From contig JAFLUG010000006.1 in the NCBI GenBank assembly GCA_022508885.1, positions 1-59,721 on the forward strand: a stretch of DNA of 59,721 nucleotides, read 5' to 3'. The stretch's first letter is position 1. The number at the start of each line of letters is the position of its first letter. A program made the translations under genes and the position numbers. Below are positions 16,731 through 25,700 of this stretch, in pieces. The notes under the pieces were generated by a model. That model searched no databases and was not told the origin of the DNA. It was given only the letters and a program-made list of their open reading frames with translations. The DNA is from Oscillospiraceae bacterium (GTDB taxonomy: Bacteria; Bacillota; Clostridia; Oscillospirales; Ruminococcaceae).

Positions 16731-18467
16731 ATGAAAAAGACTTTTATCGGAGAAATGACAGTTACGGAGAGCATGTATATAAAATCCGCTGATTATGCGT
16801 TTTTTCAGTTTACGGGCTTGGAGGATATAAACGCGTCGATAGAAAGCGCGATATATCCCGACGATTTTGAGCTTATCAGAAACGCTCCCGAGAGACTGAA
16901 AAAAGGCACATATTCCGCGGTATTGAGAGTGCGCGATAAAGACGGGGAGTACAGTCCTTTTCTCGCCGAGGTAAAGAGCATATCGCATGCCGACTGGAAT
17001 CAGATACTTGTACATATTTCGTTTAAAGACTTAAACGGTCTGCTCGAAAACGACAATATCCGCAAAGAGGATATTAAGATCGCGGAAGCGTATTTTGATG
17101 TTCTCGGAGATATCCTTATCAGTTACGACCGCAGGACAGATAACTTTGATCTCTTCTACATAAACGATTCGAAACGTCACAGTATCGCTTCGGGAAAGCT
17201 CAACGAGTGCAAGGAGCAGTTAAAGGAGAGTGTATTTCCAGAATATATGGGCGAATATAACGGCTTTTTCGATAATCTTAAGTCATCGTCCGAAAGCTTC
17301 CGCGCGCGGATCAAGCTGAATGAGCTTGAAGACACGAGCAACGCCATCTGCGAGATCAACTGCAAATGCGTCGGTGATATGGTGGTAGGCTGCCTGAATC
17401 TGGAGAACAGCGAAAAAATAAAGAATGTCAATGTCGATATCGTAAACGACAAAGACGTATTTCTCGATATGCTCAACAAGCGAGCTATCGTAGAGCAGGC
17501 GGAAATAATGATGTCGCACGGCTTAAAGCCCATTTATTTTATTCTGCTCGACCTTGATAATTTCAAAAATGTAAATGACATTCACGGGCATATTGTCGGC
17601 GACGAGGTGCTGACGACAGTCACGCAGATAATAAACGACAAGCTGGCGGGACGGGGTATCGTCGGAAGAATGGGCGGAGACGAGATACTTATCGTAACCA
17701 AAACTGTATCCGGTCAGACTGAGCTGAGAAATCTGCTCCGCAATATCAGAACAGCAATTGAGTGGACGTTCAAAACAGACCCGCGCACGTTGAACGTTAC
17801 CTGTTCTATTGGCGTCTGCGAGTATCCGAAATACGGAAAGGATTTTCAGAGCGTCTATTCATATTGCGACAAAATGCTCTATCTCGCCAAGGAAAAGGGC
17901 AAAAACCGTTATATCATCTATACTCCCGAGCTGCATTACCGCTATGTCAACGCTAACTCGGAACAGCCCGAGAATACATCAGCGAAAGATCTCGTAAACG
18001 ATAAGGTGGGAATTATGCAGCGCCTTGTGGATAATTATCTTACAGCGCATTCCTACAACAACGAGAAAATTTTCTCGGAGATAGGCGAGGCGTTTGAATT
18101 AAGCGAGATACTTATGATATACGATGATTTTACCGTCGCTTTCCAATGGAACTCAAGCGGGGTATTTTCCGATATCGGAAAAATCGTGCATTTCAAGCCC
18201 AAGGACGATTTCTGGGAGCTTTTCAACAAGGACAGCCTGCTTGTGCTCGACGGTCTGTATAAGCTTGAGGGCAAGTGTCAGGACGTTGAAAAGTGCCTTA
18301 AGAAAAAGGATGTACAGTCGGCGATATTCTACCGTATAATCAGCAAAGGCAAATGTTCCGGATATGTTATGTTTGCGAGAAACGCCGCGCGCCAGAGCTG
18401 GTCGGAGTATGAGATAATGGCTTTGTCAACTGCCGCGAAGGTCTTTGACGTTTCCATGCATGATTGA
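16731..18467 (+). CDS. GGDEF-domain protein (probable diguanylate cyclase)
   Basis: A 578-residue soluble protein. Residues 1 to about 110 look PAS-like. A second sensor-like region follows, then a GGDEF domain at about 240-400 with LLDLDNFKNVND (metal site) and the signature loop GGDEI at about 315-319, in which Phe is replaced by Ile. The final 160 residues resemble a GAF-type sensor. It would convert two GTP to cyclic di-GMP if active. No RxxD inhibitory site is visible before the loop, so product inhibition is not expected. The ATG at 16731 follows GGGTGG and is preferred to a GTG at 16707. A terminator interrupted by a structured element follows. Confidence 0.82.
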   Translation: MKKTFIGEMTVTESMYIKSADYAFFQFTGLEDINASIESAIYPDDFELIRNAPERLKKGTYSAVLRVRDKDGEYSPFLAEVKSISHADWNQILVHISFKDLNGLLENDNIRKEDIKIAEAYFDVLGDILISYDRRTDNFDLFYINDSKRHSIASGKLNECKEQLKESVFPEYMGEYNGFFDNLKSSSESFRARIKLNELEDTSNAICEINCKCVGDMVVGCLNLENSEKIKNVNVDIVNDKDVFLDMLNKRAIVEQAEIMMSHGLKPIYFILLDLDNFKNVNDIHGHIVGDEVLTTVTQIINDKLAGRGIVGRMGGDEILIVTKTVSGQTELRNLLRNIRTAIEWTFKTDPRTLNVTCSIGVCEYPKYGKDFQSVYSYCDKMLYLAKEKGKNRYIIYTPELHYRYVNANSEQPENTSAKDLVNDKVGIMQRLVDNYLTAHSYNNEKIFSEIGEAFELSEILMIYDDFTVAFQWNSSGVFSDIGKIVHFKPKDDFWELFNKDSLLVLDGLYKLEGKCQDVEKCLKKKDVQSAIFYRIISKGKCSGYVMFARNAARQSWSEYEIMALSTAAKVFDVSMHD

Positions 18468-18473
18468 TCTTCA

Positions 18474-18602
18474 AACCGTGCCTGCCGTTTAAGGGACGTG
18501 CGATATAGAACTATCGCACGAATCGAGCAACAGCCTTTGGCAGTGTTCCATGTGCGGAACGTATTGCCAAAGGCGGCTTGCCTTCGGCAGGCACGGTTTT
18601 TT
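18474..18602 (+). repeat. Structured intergenic element, copy A, nested in a terminator loop
   Basis: The outer stem CCGTGCCTGCCG (18476-18487) pairs perfectly with CGGCAGGCACGG (18585-18596) and ends in a T-run, so it is a terminator for the GGDEF gene. Its 97-base loop contains the conserved core: stem 1 GTGCGATA/TATCGCAC (18498-18519), the linker GAATCGAGCAACA, stem 2 CCTTTGGCA/TGCCAAAGG with tip GTTCC/GGAAC, and a short GC hairpin. Two more copies with unrelated outer stems lie at 36857-36981 and 55169-55290. Confidence 0.8.
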
Positions 18603-18622
18603 AAAAAATTCTGCTATTTTGC

Positions 18623-18651
18623 TTGACAACATCATTTATACGTTGTATAAT
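18623..18651 (+). promoter_or_regulatory. Perfect sigma-A promoter for the SPFH gene
   Basis: TTGACA-17-TATAAT about 40 bases before the ATG at 18693, right after the terminator element. Confidence 0.8.
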
Positions 18652-18692
18652 TAAGGTAGCTTGATTATTTTAATGAAAAGGAGAGTTTTACA

Positions 18693-20024
18693 ATGGGATT
18701 ACTTCAAGCAGGAATTGGCGCTCTTTCCGGAGTTTTAGCTGACAGCTGGAGAGATTATTTCTACTGTGACGCGCTCGACACTTCAACACTCGCGGTTCGC
18801 GGACACAAGAAGATCGGCGGCAAAAGCTCCAACAAAAACGGTTCGGACAACGTTATTTCCAACGGCTCGATAATCAACGTAAATGAGGGACAGTGCGCTC
18901 TCATAGTTGAAAGCGGAAAGGTAGCGGAGGTCTGCGCTGAGCCCGGAGAGTTTGTTTACGATTCTTCCACACAGCCGAGCATTTTCTACGGAAATCTCAG
19001 CGATTCTATCATGGATACCTTCAAGGAAATAGGAAAGCGTTTTACCTTCGGCGGTCAGCCTTCTACAGACCAGAGAGTGTATTTTATAAACACAAAGGAA
19101 ATTGTCGGAAACCTTTACGGAACAGCCACTCCTATCCCGTTCAGAGTATATGATAAGAATATCAACTTTGACGTTGATGTTTCACTTCGCTGCAACGGTG
19201 AGTATTCTTACAGAATTACAAACCCGATCTTGTTTTACACAAATGTCTGCGGAAACTTCAGCGAAAGATACGACAAGAAAACTATCGACAGTACTCTTAA
19301 AAGCGAGATAGTAACAGCTCTCCAGCCGGCTCTCGGAAAGATATCCGACAGCGGCGTACGTCCGAGCGCTCTTCCTTCTCATACTGTTGAGATATGCGAC
19401 GCGCTTAACGAGGTCCTCAGCAAGAAGTGGGGAGAGCTTCGCGGAATGACCATAAGCTCGTTCAATATGAACGCGCCTTCTATCCCTCCCGAGGATCAGG
19501 AGATGTTAAAGCAGCTCCAGAAGACTGCCGTTATGCGCGATCCCGGAATGATGGCGGCAAATTACGCTATGGCTCAGGGCGACGCCATGAAGATAGCCGC
19601 GGGCAATTCGGGCGGCGCAATGGTTGGCTTTATGGGAATGAATATGGCTCAGCAGGCAGGCGGAATAAATCCCAACGATATGGTCGCGATGGCGGCACAG
19701 GCTCAGCAGCAACAGGCAAACGCTGCGCCGCAGAATACCGCGAATCAGAATGCCGGCTGGACCTGCGCTTGCGGAGCGTCCGGAAATACCGGAAAGTTCT
19801 GCGCTTCGTGCGGAAAGCCCAAGCCCGTCGATACCAACTCTTGGACTTGCTCGTGTGGCGCACAGAATAAGGGCAAGTTCTGTGTTGATTGCGGAAAGCC
19901 CAAGCCCGCGGGAGTTCCTCTTTACAAGTGCGACAAGTGCGGCTGGGAGCCGAGCGATCCCGCAAATCCTCCCAAGTTCTGCCCCGAGTGCGGCGACCCG
20001 TTTGACGTAAACGATATCGTTTAA
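18693..20024 (+). CDS. SPFH-domain protein with three C-terminal zinc ribbons (YdjI-like)
   Basis: A 443-residue protein. The N-terminus (WRDYFYCDALDTSTLAVRG) and the SPFH core to about residue 270 match the YdjI / 'virion core protein' branch of the stomatin-prohibitin-flotillin fold. A Gly/Ala/Met/Gln-rich linker (about 275-350) follows, then three zinc ribbons: CACG..CASCGK, CSCG..CVDCGK and CDKCGWEP..CPECGD. These proteins form membrane-associated or phage-shock-like assemblies, and the ribbons probably bind partners. AAAGGAG precedes the ATG. The next gene starts ten bases after the stop and is surely coupled. Function remains uncertain. Confidence 0.85.
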   Translation: MGLLQAGIGALSGVLADSWRDYFYCDALDTSTLAVRGHKKIGGKSSNKNGSDNVISNGSIINVNEGQCALIVESGKVAEVCAEPGEFVYDSSTQPSIFYGNLSDSIMDTFKEIGKRFTFGGQPSTDQRVYFINTKEIVGNLYGTATPIPFRVYDKNINFDVDVSLRCNGEYSYRITNPILFYTNVCGNFSERYDKKTIDSTLKSEIVTALQPALGKISDSGVRPSALPSHTVEICDALNEVLSKKWGELRGMTISSFNMNAPSIPPEDQEMLKQLQKTAVMRDPGMMAANYAMAQGDAMKIAAGNSGGAMVGFMGMNMAQQAGGINPNDMVAMAAQAQQQQANAAPQNTANQNAGWTCACGASGNTGKFCASCGKPKPVDTNSWTCSCGAQNKGKFCVDCGKPKPAGVPLYKCDKCGWEPSDPANPPKFCPECGDPFDVNDIV

Positions 20025-20033
20025 GGAGAATAT

Positions 20034-20570
20034 ATGTTTATTGTTCTTCATGTAAACGAAAAGCTCCAGCCGAAACACCGCTTCAGTTTAGAGGATTACA
20101 TCGAAGAGGTCCTTGAAAAGAACGGTTTGGGCGAAGTTACCGGCGGCGGCACTCTTATGGAGAAAAACGGCGAGGTAAACTCCTGCGATATTGATATCGA
20201 GCTGTCGGATGAAGCCCCCGACGCTCTGGAGCGGTTCAAGAAATTTATCGGCGATCTCAACATTGCCAAAGGCTCGGCGCTTAAGAATGCAGATAGCGAC
20301 GATATTCCCGTCGGAAAATTCGAGGGAATGGGCTTGTATCTCAGCAACGACCTGCCCGACGAGGTTTACGAAAACAATGATATAAACGACCTTTTGTCCC
20401 GTCTGAGGGAGGCTATAGGCGAAGCGGGAGATCTGCGGAGCTGGTGCGAAAAGGAGTTTACGGCGCTGTATTATTACGGCGATTCCTTTGACGAAATGAG
20501 CGGTCTTGCAAAGCCTGTGCTTGATTCACACCCTCTCGGCAAGGACTGTAAAGTCGTTCGTCTCGCGTAA
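20034..20570 (+). CDS. Conserved protein of unknown function, partner of the SPFH protein
   Basis: A 178-residue acidic soluble protein beginning MFIVLHVNEKLQPKHR. It has no signal peptide, membrane helix or Cys-rich site. Sequence pattern suggests an alpha/beta fold, with an N-terminal part rich in beta strands (GGGTLMEKNGEV) and acidic helices later. I do not recognise a family. AAGGAG lies seven bases before the ATG, and the gene follows the SPFH gene by nine bases, so the two share a promoter, and a terminator closes the pair. A role as regulator or cargo of the SPFH assembly is inference from position only. Confidence 0.72.
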   Translation: MFIVLHVNEKLQPKHRFSLEDYIEEVLEKNGLGEVTGGGTLMEKNGEVNSCDIDIELSDEAPDALERFKKFIGDLNIAKGSALKNADSDDIPVGKFEGMGLYLSNDLPDEVYENNDINDLLSRLREAIGEAGDLRSWCEKEFTALYYYGDSFDEMSGLAKPVLDSHPLGKDCKVVRLA

Positions 20571-20612
20571 AGTTTTCACAGTATTTCGGCTGAATATATA
20601 ATAAAATTACAT

Positions 20613-20647
20613 ATTCCGCGCTGCTGTTCGGCAACGCGGAATTTTTT
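20613..20647 (+). terminator. Rho-independent terminator of the SPFH operon
   Basis: ATTCCGCG pairs with CGCGGAAT around a 14-base loop, followed by six T. Confidence 0.85.
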
Positions 20648-20744
20648 GCAATAATTGGGCGAAGAATATTGAAAATGTGATTATTTTTTTGATACGTTCA
20701 CAAATCGTAGGTGTTTTCGGTCAATATAACAGGAGGTGGTGAAA

Positions 20745-21272
20745 ATGATAGCCGGAGCACTTGCGGTACTTGACACCGAGGAACGCAGAAACGAGCTTGC
20801 AGAGTTTTATAAGGAAAATAAAAACGCCTTGTACGCGTTCGCGCTGTCACGGACGCACAACCGCGAAAAAGCCGAGGACGCCGTTCAGGAAGCTTTTTTG
20901 CGTATATCGAAATATCCCGAAGGTTTTTTCGCGCTGCCCGTTCACAAAAGGATGTCCTACGCGGTCATTGTTACAGGAAACGCGGTAAGCGACATTCTCT
21001 CACAGAGCGCAAGATCTGCCGAACTGCCCGATACAATAGAGGATAATTCGCTCTCCGTTGAGGATATGGCTCTGGGGAATATCTCCGCCGGCGAGCTTCG
21101 CGCGTTCATCATGAAAATGCCCGAGGTACAGCGGCAGGCTATTATTCTGAAGATAGTCCATGGAATGACGACCGCCGAGATCGCCAATGCAATGAACGTC
21201 TCCGAGCCGACTGCCCGAAAGCGCGTTTCCAACGCATATAAGACGATACGGAAATATCTGAATGGAGGTTGA
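20745..21272 (+). CDS. ECF-type sigma factor
   Basis: A 175-residue sigma-70-family protein. Region 2 includes YAFALSRTHNREKAEDAVQE and AFLRISKYP, the core-binding and -10 recognition helices. Region 4 includes MPEVQRQAIILKIVHGMT and TAEIANAMNVSEPTARKRV, a helix-turn-helix for the -35 element. AGGAGG lies eight bases before the ATG at 20745; a GTG at 20736 would overlap the ribosome site. The next gene is a membrane protein with a short cytoplasmic N-terminus starting four bases after the stop, a probable anti-sigma factor. The target regulon is not known; no clear autoregulated promoter was recognised upstream. Confidence 0.87.
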   Translation: MIAGALAVLDTEERRNELAEFYKENKNALYAFALSRTHNREKAEDAVQEAFLRISKYPEGFFALPVHKRMSYAVIVTGNAVSDILSQSARSAELPDTIEDNSLSVEDMALGNISAGELRAFIMKMPEVQRQAIILKIVHGMTTAEIANAMNVSEPTARKRVSNAYKTIRKYLNGG

Positions 21273-21276
21273 TGTT

Positions 21277-21972
21277 ATGACATTGAAGAACGTGCTCGAA
21301 GATATATGCATGGAGGAATACGCTCTCCCCGCAAACGCTCCCGCGCACCGTTTCAGTCGCCGTCACCGCCGCGCCATAAACGCGGTGCTGTATCCTGACG
21401 GACTGCCGAAAACAAAACGCAGACTGCCGTTAAAGTGCAGGGTCATTGCTGTTGTGGCAATTGTTGCGCTGGCGGCGGTAACGGGATGTGCGGCAGTTAT
21501 CCGATATGGAGGGTTTGAGTTTGGCAAAGAGAGAGTTGGCTTCCAGACATTTATTACGGTTATGGCAGATGACAGACACAAGGCTCCGAAGATCATAGAA
21601 AAGATTTGCTATGATGTTCATCTTCCCGAAAAATATTGGTTTTACAGTGAGCAAATGTATGATGATGAAGCATGGTACGAAACCATTTATATGGGTGATG
21701 AGTTTACATTTAGCGACGGTAGCAAGCCATGGTTCATTGTAAGGCAGATGACAAAAAATACGAGCTTTGCAGGCATTGATGTCGAAGACTGTGAGATCAA
21801 TATGATCAAAATAAAGGGATATGACGGATATACAGTCGTACAGCACATTGAGGGTACGGAGAAATGCATTAACAGCATTACGTGGAATTGTGAAGATTAC
21901 ACTCATATCATAATCGGAACTGCCCCTTTGGATGATATTCTTGATATCGCGGAGAACCTGATTGAAAAATAA
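21277..21972 (+). CDS. Probable anti-sigma factor with extracytoplasmic DUF4367-like domain
   Basis: A 231-residue protein with a basic cytoplasmic N-terminus of about 50 residues, one membrane helix (VIAVVAIVALAAVTGCAAVI), and an outer domain of about 160 residues with the spacing of DUF4367-type domains. It should hold the sigma factor at the membrane until a signal releases it. The ATG at 21277 follows GGAGG by seven bases; an ATG at 21262 would overlap the sigma gene. The outer part is more AT-rich than the N-terminus. The assignment rests on gene order and topology more than on motif match. Confidence 0.7.
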   Translation: MTLKNVLEDICMEEYALPANAPAHRFSRRHRRAINAVLYPDGLPKTKRRLPLKCRVIAVVAIVALAAVTGCAAVIRYGGFEFGKERVGFQTFITVMADDRHKAPKIIEKICYDVHLPEKYWFYSEQMYDDEAWYETIYMGDEFTFSDGSKPWFIVRQMTKNTSFAGIDVEDCEINMIKIKGYDGYTVVQHIEGTEKCINSITWNCEDYTHIIIGTAPLDDILDIAENLIEK

Positions 21973-21976
21973 TCAC

Positions 21977-22005
21977 TTGACAAAACCGTAAAATTGTGCT
22001 AAAAT
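21977..22005 (+). promoter_or_regulatory. Promoter upstream of pth, followed at once by a terminator
   Basis: TTGACA-17-TAAAAT. The expected start near 22012 is less than ten bases from the terminator stem at 22020. Confidence 0.6.
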
Positions 22006-22019
22006 ATCATAGTAATACA

Positions 22020-22048
22020 CCGTCCGCGAATTTTTTGCGGACGGTTTT
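22020..22048 (+). terminator. Rho-independent terminator between the sigma operon and pth
   Basis: CCGTCCGC pairs perfectly with GCGGACGG across a 9-base T-rich loop, followed by TTTT. Confidence 0.82.
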
Positions 22049-22094
22049 GGTGCGTTTGTTTGGAAATTAAAAGATAAGAAAAGGATCAGATAAA

Positions 22095-22721
22095 ATGTCT
22101 GTGTTTGATATCTTCAAAAAGCTTGAAAGTGAAAAGCAAGAACCTCAGGGCGCGGTGGAATACATCATCTGCGGACTTGGTAATCCCGGAACGGAGTATG
22201 AAAACACCCGCCATAACATCGGCTTTATGACGATAGACACTCTGTGTGGGAAATACAAGCTGAGCTGTAAAAAAATAAAGTTCAAGTCGCTTACCTGCGA
22301 CGCGGTTATCTCGGGAAAGCGCTGTCTTATAATGAAGCCCTCGACGTATATGAACAACAGCGGAGAAGCGGTCGTTGAGGCAATGCAGTTTTACAAGATA
22401 CCGCCCGAGCGTGTGATAATAGTGTTTGACGACATTTCGCTCGAGCCGGGTCGTCTGCGTATCCGTCGAAAGGGAAGCGACGGCGGTCATAACGGGATAA
22501 AAAGCATAATATATCTTTCGGGAAGCGATGAGTTTCCCCGTATAAAAATGGGCGTGGGAGCAAAGCCCCACCCCGATTATAATTTAGCCGACTGGGTCCT
22601 GGGGCATTTTAAGAAAGAGGATAAAGAGATAATCGAAAAATGCTTTGATAACGCCGTTTCTTCTATTGAACTTATGGTAAACGGAAAGATAAACGACGCG
22701 ATGAACAAATATAATTCCTGA
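22095..22721 (+). CDS. pth: Peptidyl-tRNA hydrolase
   Basis: A 208-residue protein with the Pth core starting at IICGLGNPGTEYENTRHNIG, which carries the catalytic His and the substrate-binding Asn. Further motifs are MKPSTYMNNSGEAV and DDISLEPGRLRIRRKGSDGG. It recycles peptidyl-tRNA released from stalled ribosomes and is essential. It has about 20 extra residues (MSVFDIFKKLESEKQEPQGA) before the usual N-terminus; AAGGATC lies upstream of this ATG, so the extension may be real. mfd follows 21 bases later, the common pth-mfd order of Firmicutes. Confidence 0.95.
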   Translation: MSVFDIFKKLESEKQEPQGAVEYIICGLGNPGTEYENTRHNIGFMTIDTLCGKYKLSCKKIKFKSLTCDAVISGKRCLIMKPSTYMNNSGEAVVEAMQFYKIPPERVIIVFDDISLEPGRLRIRRKGSDGGHNGIKSIIYLSGSDEFPRIKMGVGAKPHPDYNLADWVLGHFKKEDKEIIEKCFDNAVSSIELMVNGKINDAMNKYNS

Positions 22722-22742
22722 ATCTGAAATAAAGGAGTTTTT

Positions 22743-25700
22743 ATGAACTTTTTTATTAACGCCGCCGAGCAGAATAACGATATTACGCGGCTGTTGAAGT
22801 ATCTTAAATCGGATAATTCTCTGCCCGCGCTTGTCACGGGCGTTTCGCATATCCATAAGGCGATGTTTTTGTCGGCGCTTTTAAAGCGCACGGATAAGCT
22901 TCCCGCGCTGATAATTACGGAAAATGAGAGCGACGCGGTAAAGCTGCTTTCCGATATAAATATGCTGCTCGGAGAAAACGCGGCGTATTTATATCCGGAA
23001 AAAGATCTGAACATCAACGGTGCCGACGCGGTCTCGCTCGAGTATGAGCACAAGCGTATTGAAGCGCTTTCGGCTATGCTGAGCGGAAAATGCCTTGCGG
23101 CGGTGTGCTCCGCGTCTGCCGCGGCACAGCTTACAATTCCGCGGGACGAGCTGAAAAACCGTACCACAATATTATCTTCGGGCGACGAGATAGAGAAAAA
23201 CGAGCTTATAGCCCGGCTTATCGCGGCGGGATATTCAAAGTGCGACCAGACAGAGGGAAGCGGTCAGTTTTCGGTACGCGGCGGAATTGTCGACGTTTTT
23301 TCGCCGAGCGGCAAATTTCCGTACAGAATTGAATTTTTCGGAGACGAGATAGACAGCCTGTGCGAGTTTGAGGTCGATACCCAGCGCCGCACAAACTCTC
23401 TGGATAGTATTGAAATTTCTCCTGCAAAAGAAACTCTGTTTGACAGTGGAGAGCAGTTAGCCGAAAAAATCGAGACGCTTATGAAGAAGCTGCGCTCAAA
23501 AAACGCGTCGGAGGTAAGGAAAAATCTCGAAAACGATGTTAGCCGCCTTCGCGGCGGCGTCGGATCGCTCAGTCCCGATAAATATTTTCCGCTTTGCTAT
23601 GCCGAAGAGGAGACGGTGTTCGATTACGCGAAAAGCGTCTTTGTCTGCGAAAACAGCGCGGTGCGCGAGAGCTTTCGTTCCGCGTCGCTTCAGCACGCCG
23701 AGGACCTGAAGATCCTTGTTGACGAGGGTAAGATATGCAAGGGCTTGGACAGATATATGCTTACCAAAAGCGAATTTACCGATTTATTGAAAGCAAGCGC
23801 GCGAGTTTATCTCGACAGCTTTTTGAGCGGCGGGGGATTGGAGCTCGGTATTTCGATAAACGCCGTAAACGCCGTTCAGATCTCTCCGTGGGGCGGCGAA
23901 TACAAAATTCTCGAGGACGAACTGAGACATTATCTTGACGGGAAGAAATGCTGTTTTATTTTTGCGGGAACTAAAAAGGGTGCTCAGAATCTCGCGGCTG
24001 ATTTAAAAGAGGACGGTTTTGACGCGGATTTTTACGAAAAACCCGAGAGTGTTATACAAAAAAAGATCGTAGTAGCCGAGGGAACTCTCTCCGCGGGCTT
24101 TGAGTACGGAAATATCGCCGTGCTTACACATACGCCCGTACACGCGCAAAGGAGAAAGCTGCCGAAAAAGAAAAAGGGCGAGGAGATACGCTCGCTCGAG
24201 GATATTGCCGTGGGCGATCTGGTGGTTCATTACGCGCATGGGATAGGCGTTTTCGACGGCGTTCACAAGGTAGACGCGGGCGGCGTATCAAAGGATTATA
24301 TCCGCATAAAGTACGCGGGAAGCGACGTCCTGCACGTTCCCGTGACGCAGCTCGACCTCGTTTCGCGTTATATCGGCTCGGGCGACAATTCGGGCGTGAA
24401 GCTCAATAAGCTCGGCGGCGAACAGTGGCAGAAATCCAAGGCAAAAGCGAAAGCCGCCGTAAAGGAAATGGCGGCGGAGCTTATCGCGCTTTATTCCGCG
24501 AGAATGAAATGCAGAGGCTATGCTTTTCCCGAGGACGATGAGATGCAGGACGATTTTGAACAGCATTTTCCGTATATCGAAACAAATTCCCAGCTTCGCT
24601 GTATAGACGAGATAAAATTAGATATGCAGCGCGAACAGCCGATGGAAAGACTTTTGTGCGGAGACGTGGGCTTTGGAAAGACAGAGGTGGCGCTCAGAGC
24701 GGCGTTTAAGTGCATAGAGGGCGGCAAACAGTGCGCTCTGCTTGCTCCCACGACCGTTCTCGCTTGGCAGCATTTCCAGACCGCCTCGGCGCGTATGGAG
24801 GGCTTTCCGGTAAATATCGCGGTTTTGTCGCGGTATAAAACGCCCAAGGAGCAAAAGGAAATATTAAAGGGACTCGCCTCGGGAAGAATCGATTTTGTGA
24901 TAGGAACACACAGAATTGTCCAGAATGACGTTAAGTTCAAGGATCTGGGGCTTGTTATCATAGACGAGGAACAGCGCTTCGGTGTCGCTCATAAGGATAA
25001 ATTCAAGGAGAGCTTTACGGGCGTGGATATTCTTTCGCTTTCCGCAACGCCCATTCCCCGAACGCTGAATATGGCGATGAGCGGCATTCGCGATATGAGC
25101 GTGCTTGACGAGCCGCCTCAGGACAGACAGCCCGTTTCAAGCTATGTCATCGAGCACGATCTCGGAGTTATTTCCTCGGCAATACAAAAAGAGCTTCGCC
25201 GCGGCGGACAGGTTTATTATATCCATAACCGGATAGAAAGTATCTACGGCTGCGCGGATAAGCTTCAGGCTATGATTCCCGACGCCAAGATAGGCGTTGC
25301 TCACGGAAGAATGCCCGAAAACGATCTGCTCGAGGTCTGGCGCAGACTGCTAAACGGCGAGATAGATGTGCTTGTCTGCACGACTATCATTGAAACGGGG
25401 GTTGACGTGCCAAACGTAAACACGCTCATTATCGAGGATGCGGATTATATGGGCCTGGCTCAGCTTCACCAGCTCAGAGGACGCGTCGGACGGACTAACA
25501 AGCGCGCCTACGCTTATTTCACCTATAAGCCGGGCAAAGTTCTCACAGAAATTTCGCACCGCCGGCTCGAGGCGATACGCGAGTTTACGCAGTTTGGAAG
25601 CGGTTTCAGGATCGCGCTCCGCGACCTTGAGATACGAGGGGCGGGGAATATTCTCGGTTCTTCGCAAAGCGGACATCTGACCAATATCGGTTATGATATG

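Noticed and set aside
18498-18545. The linker GAATCGAG after stem 1 considered as a tRNA T-loop remnant
   Set aside because: Stem lengths, the missing acceptor end and the lack of an anticodon arm do not fit a tRNA or tmRNA.
20258-20280. A fragment ATTGCCAAAGGC matching the core of the structured element
   Set aside because: It lies within a coding gene, matches only about 12 bases and lacks stem 1 and the linker; chance match.
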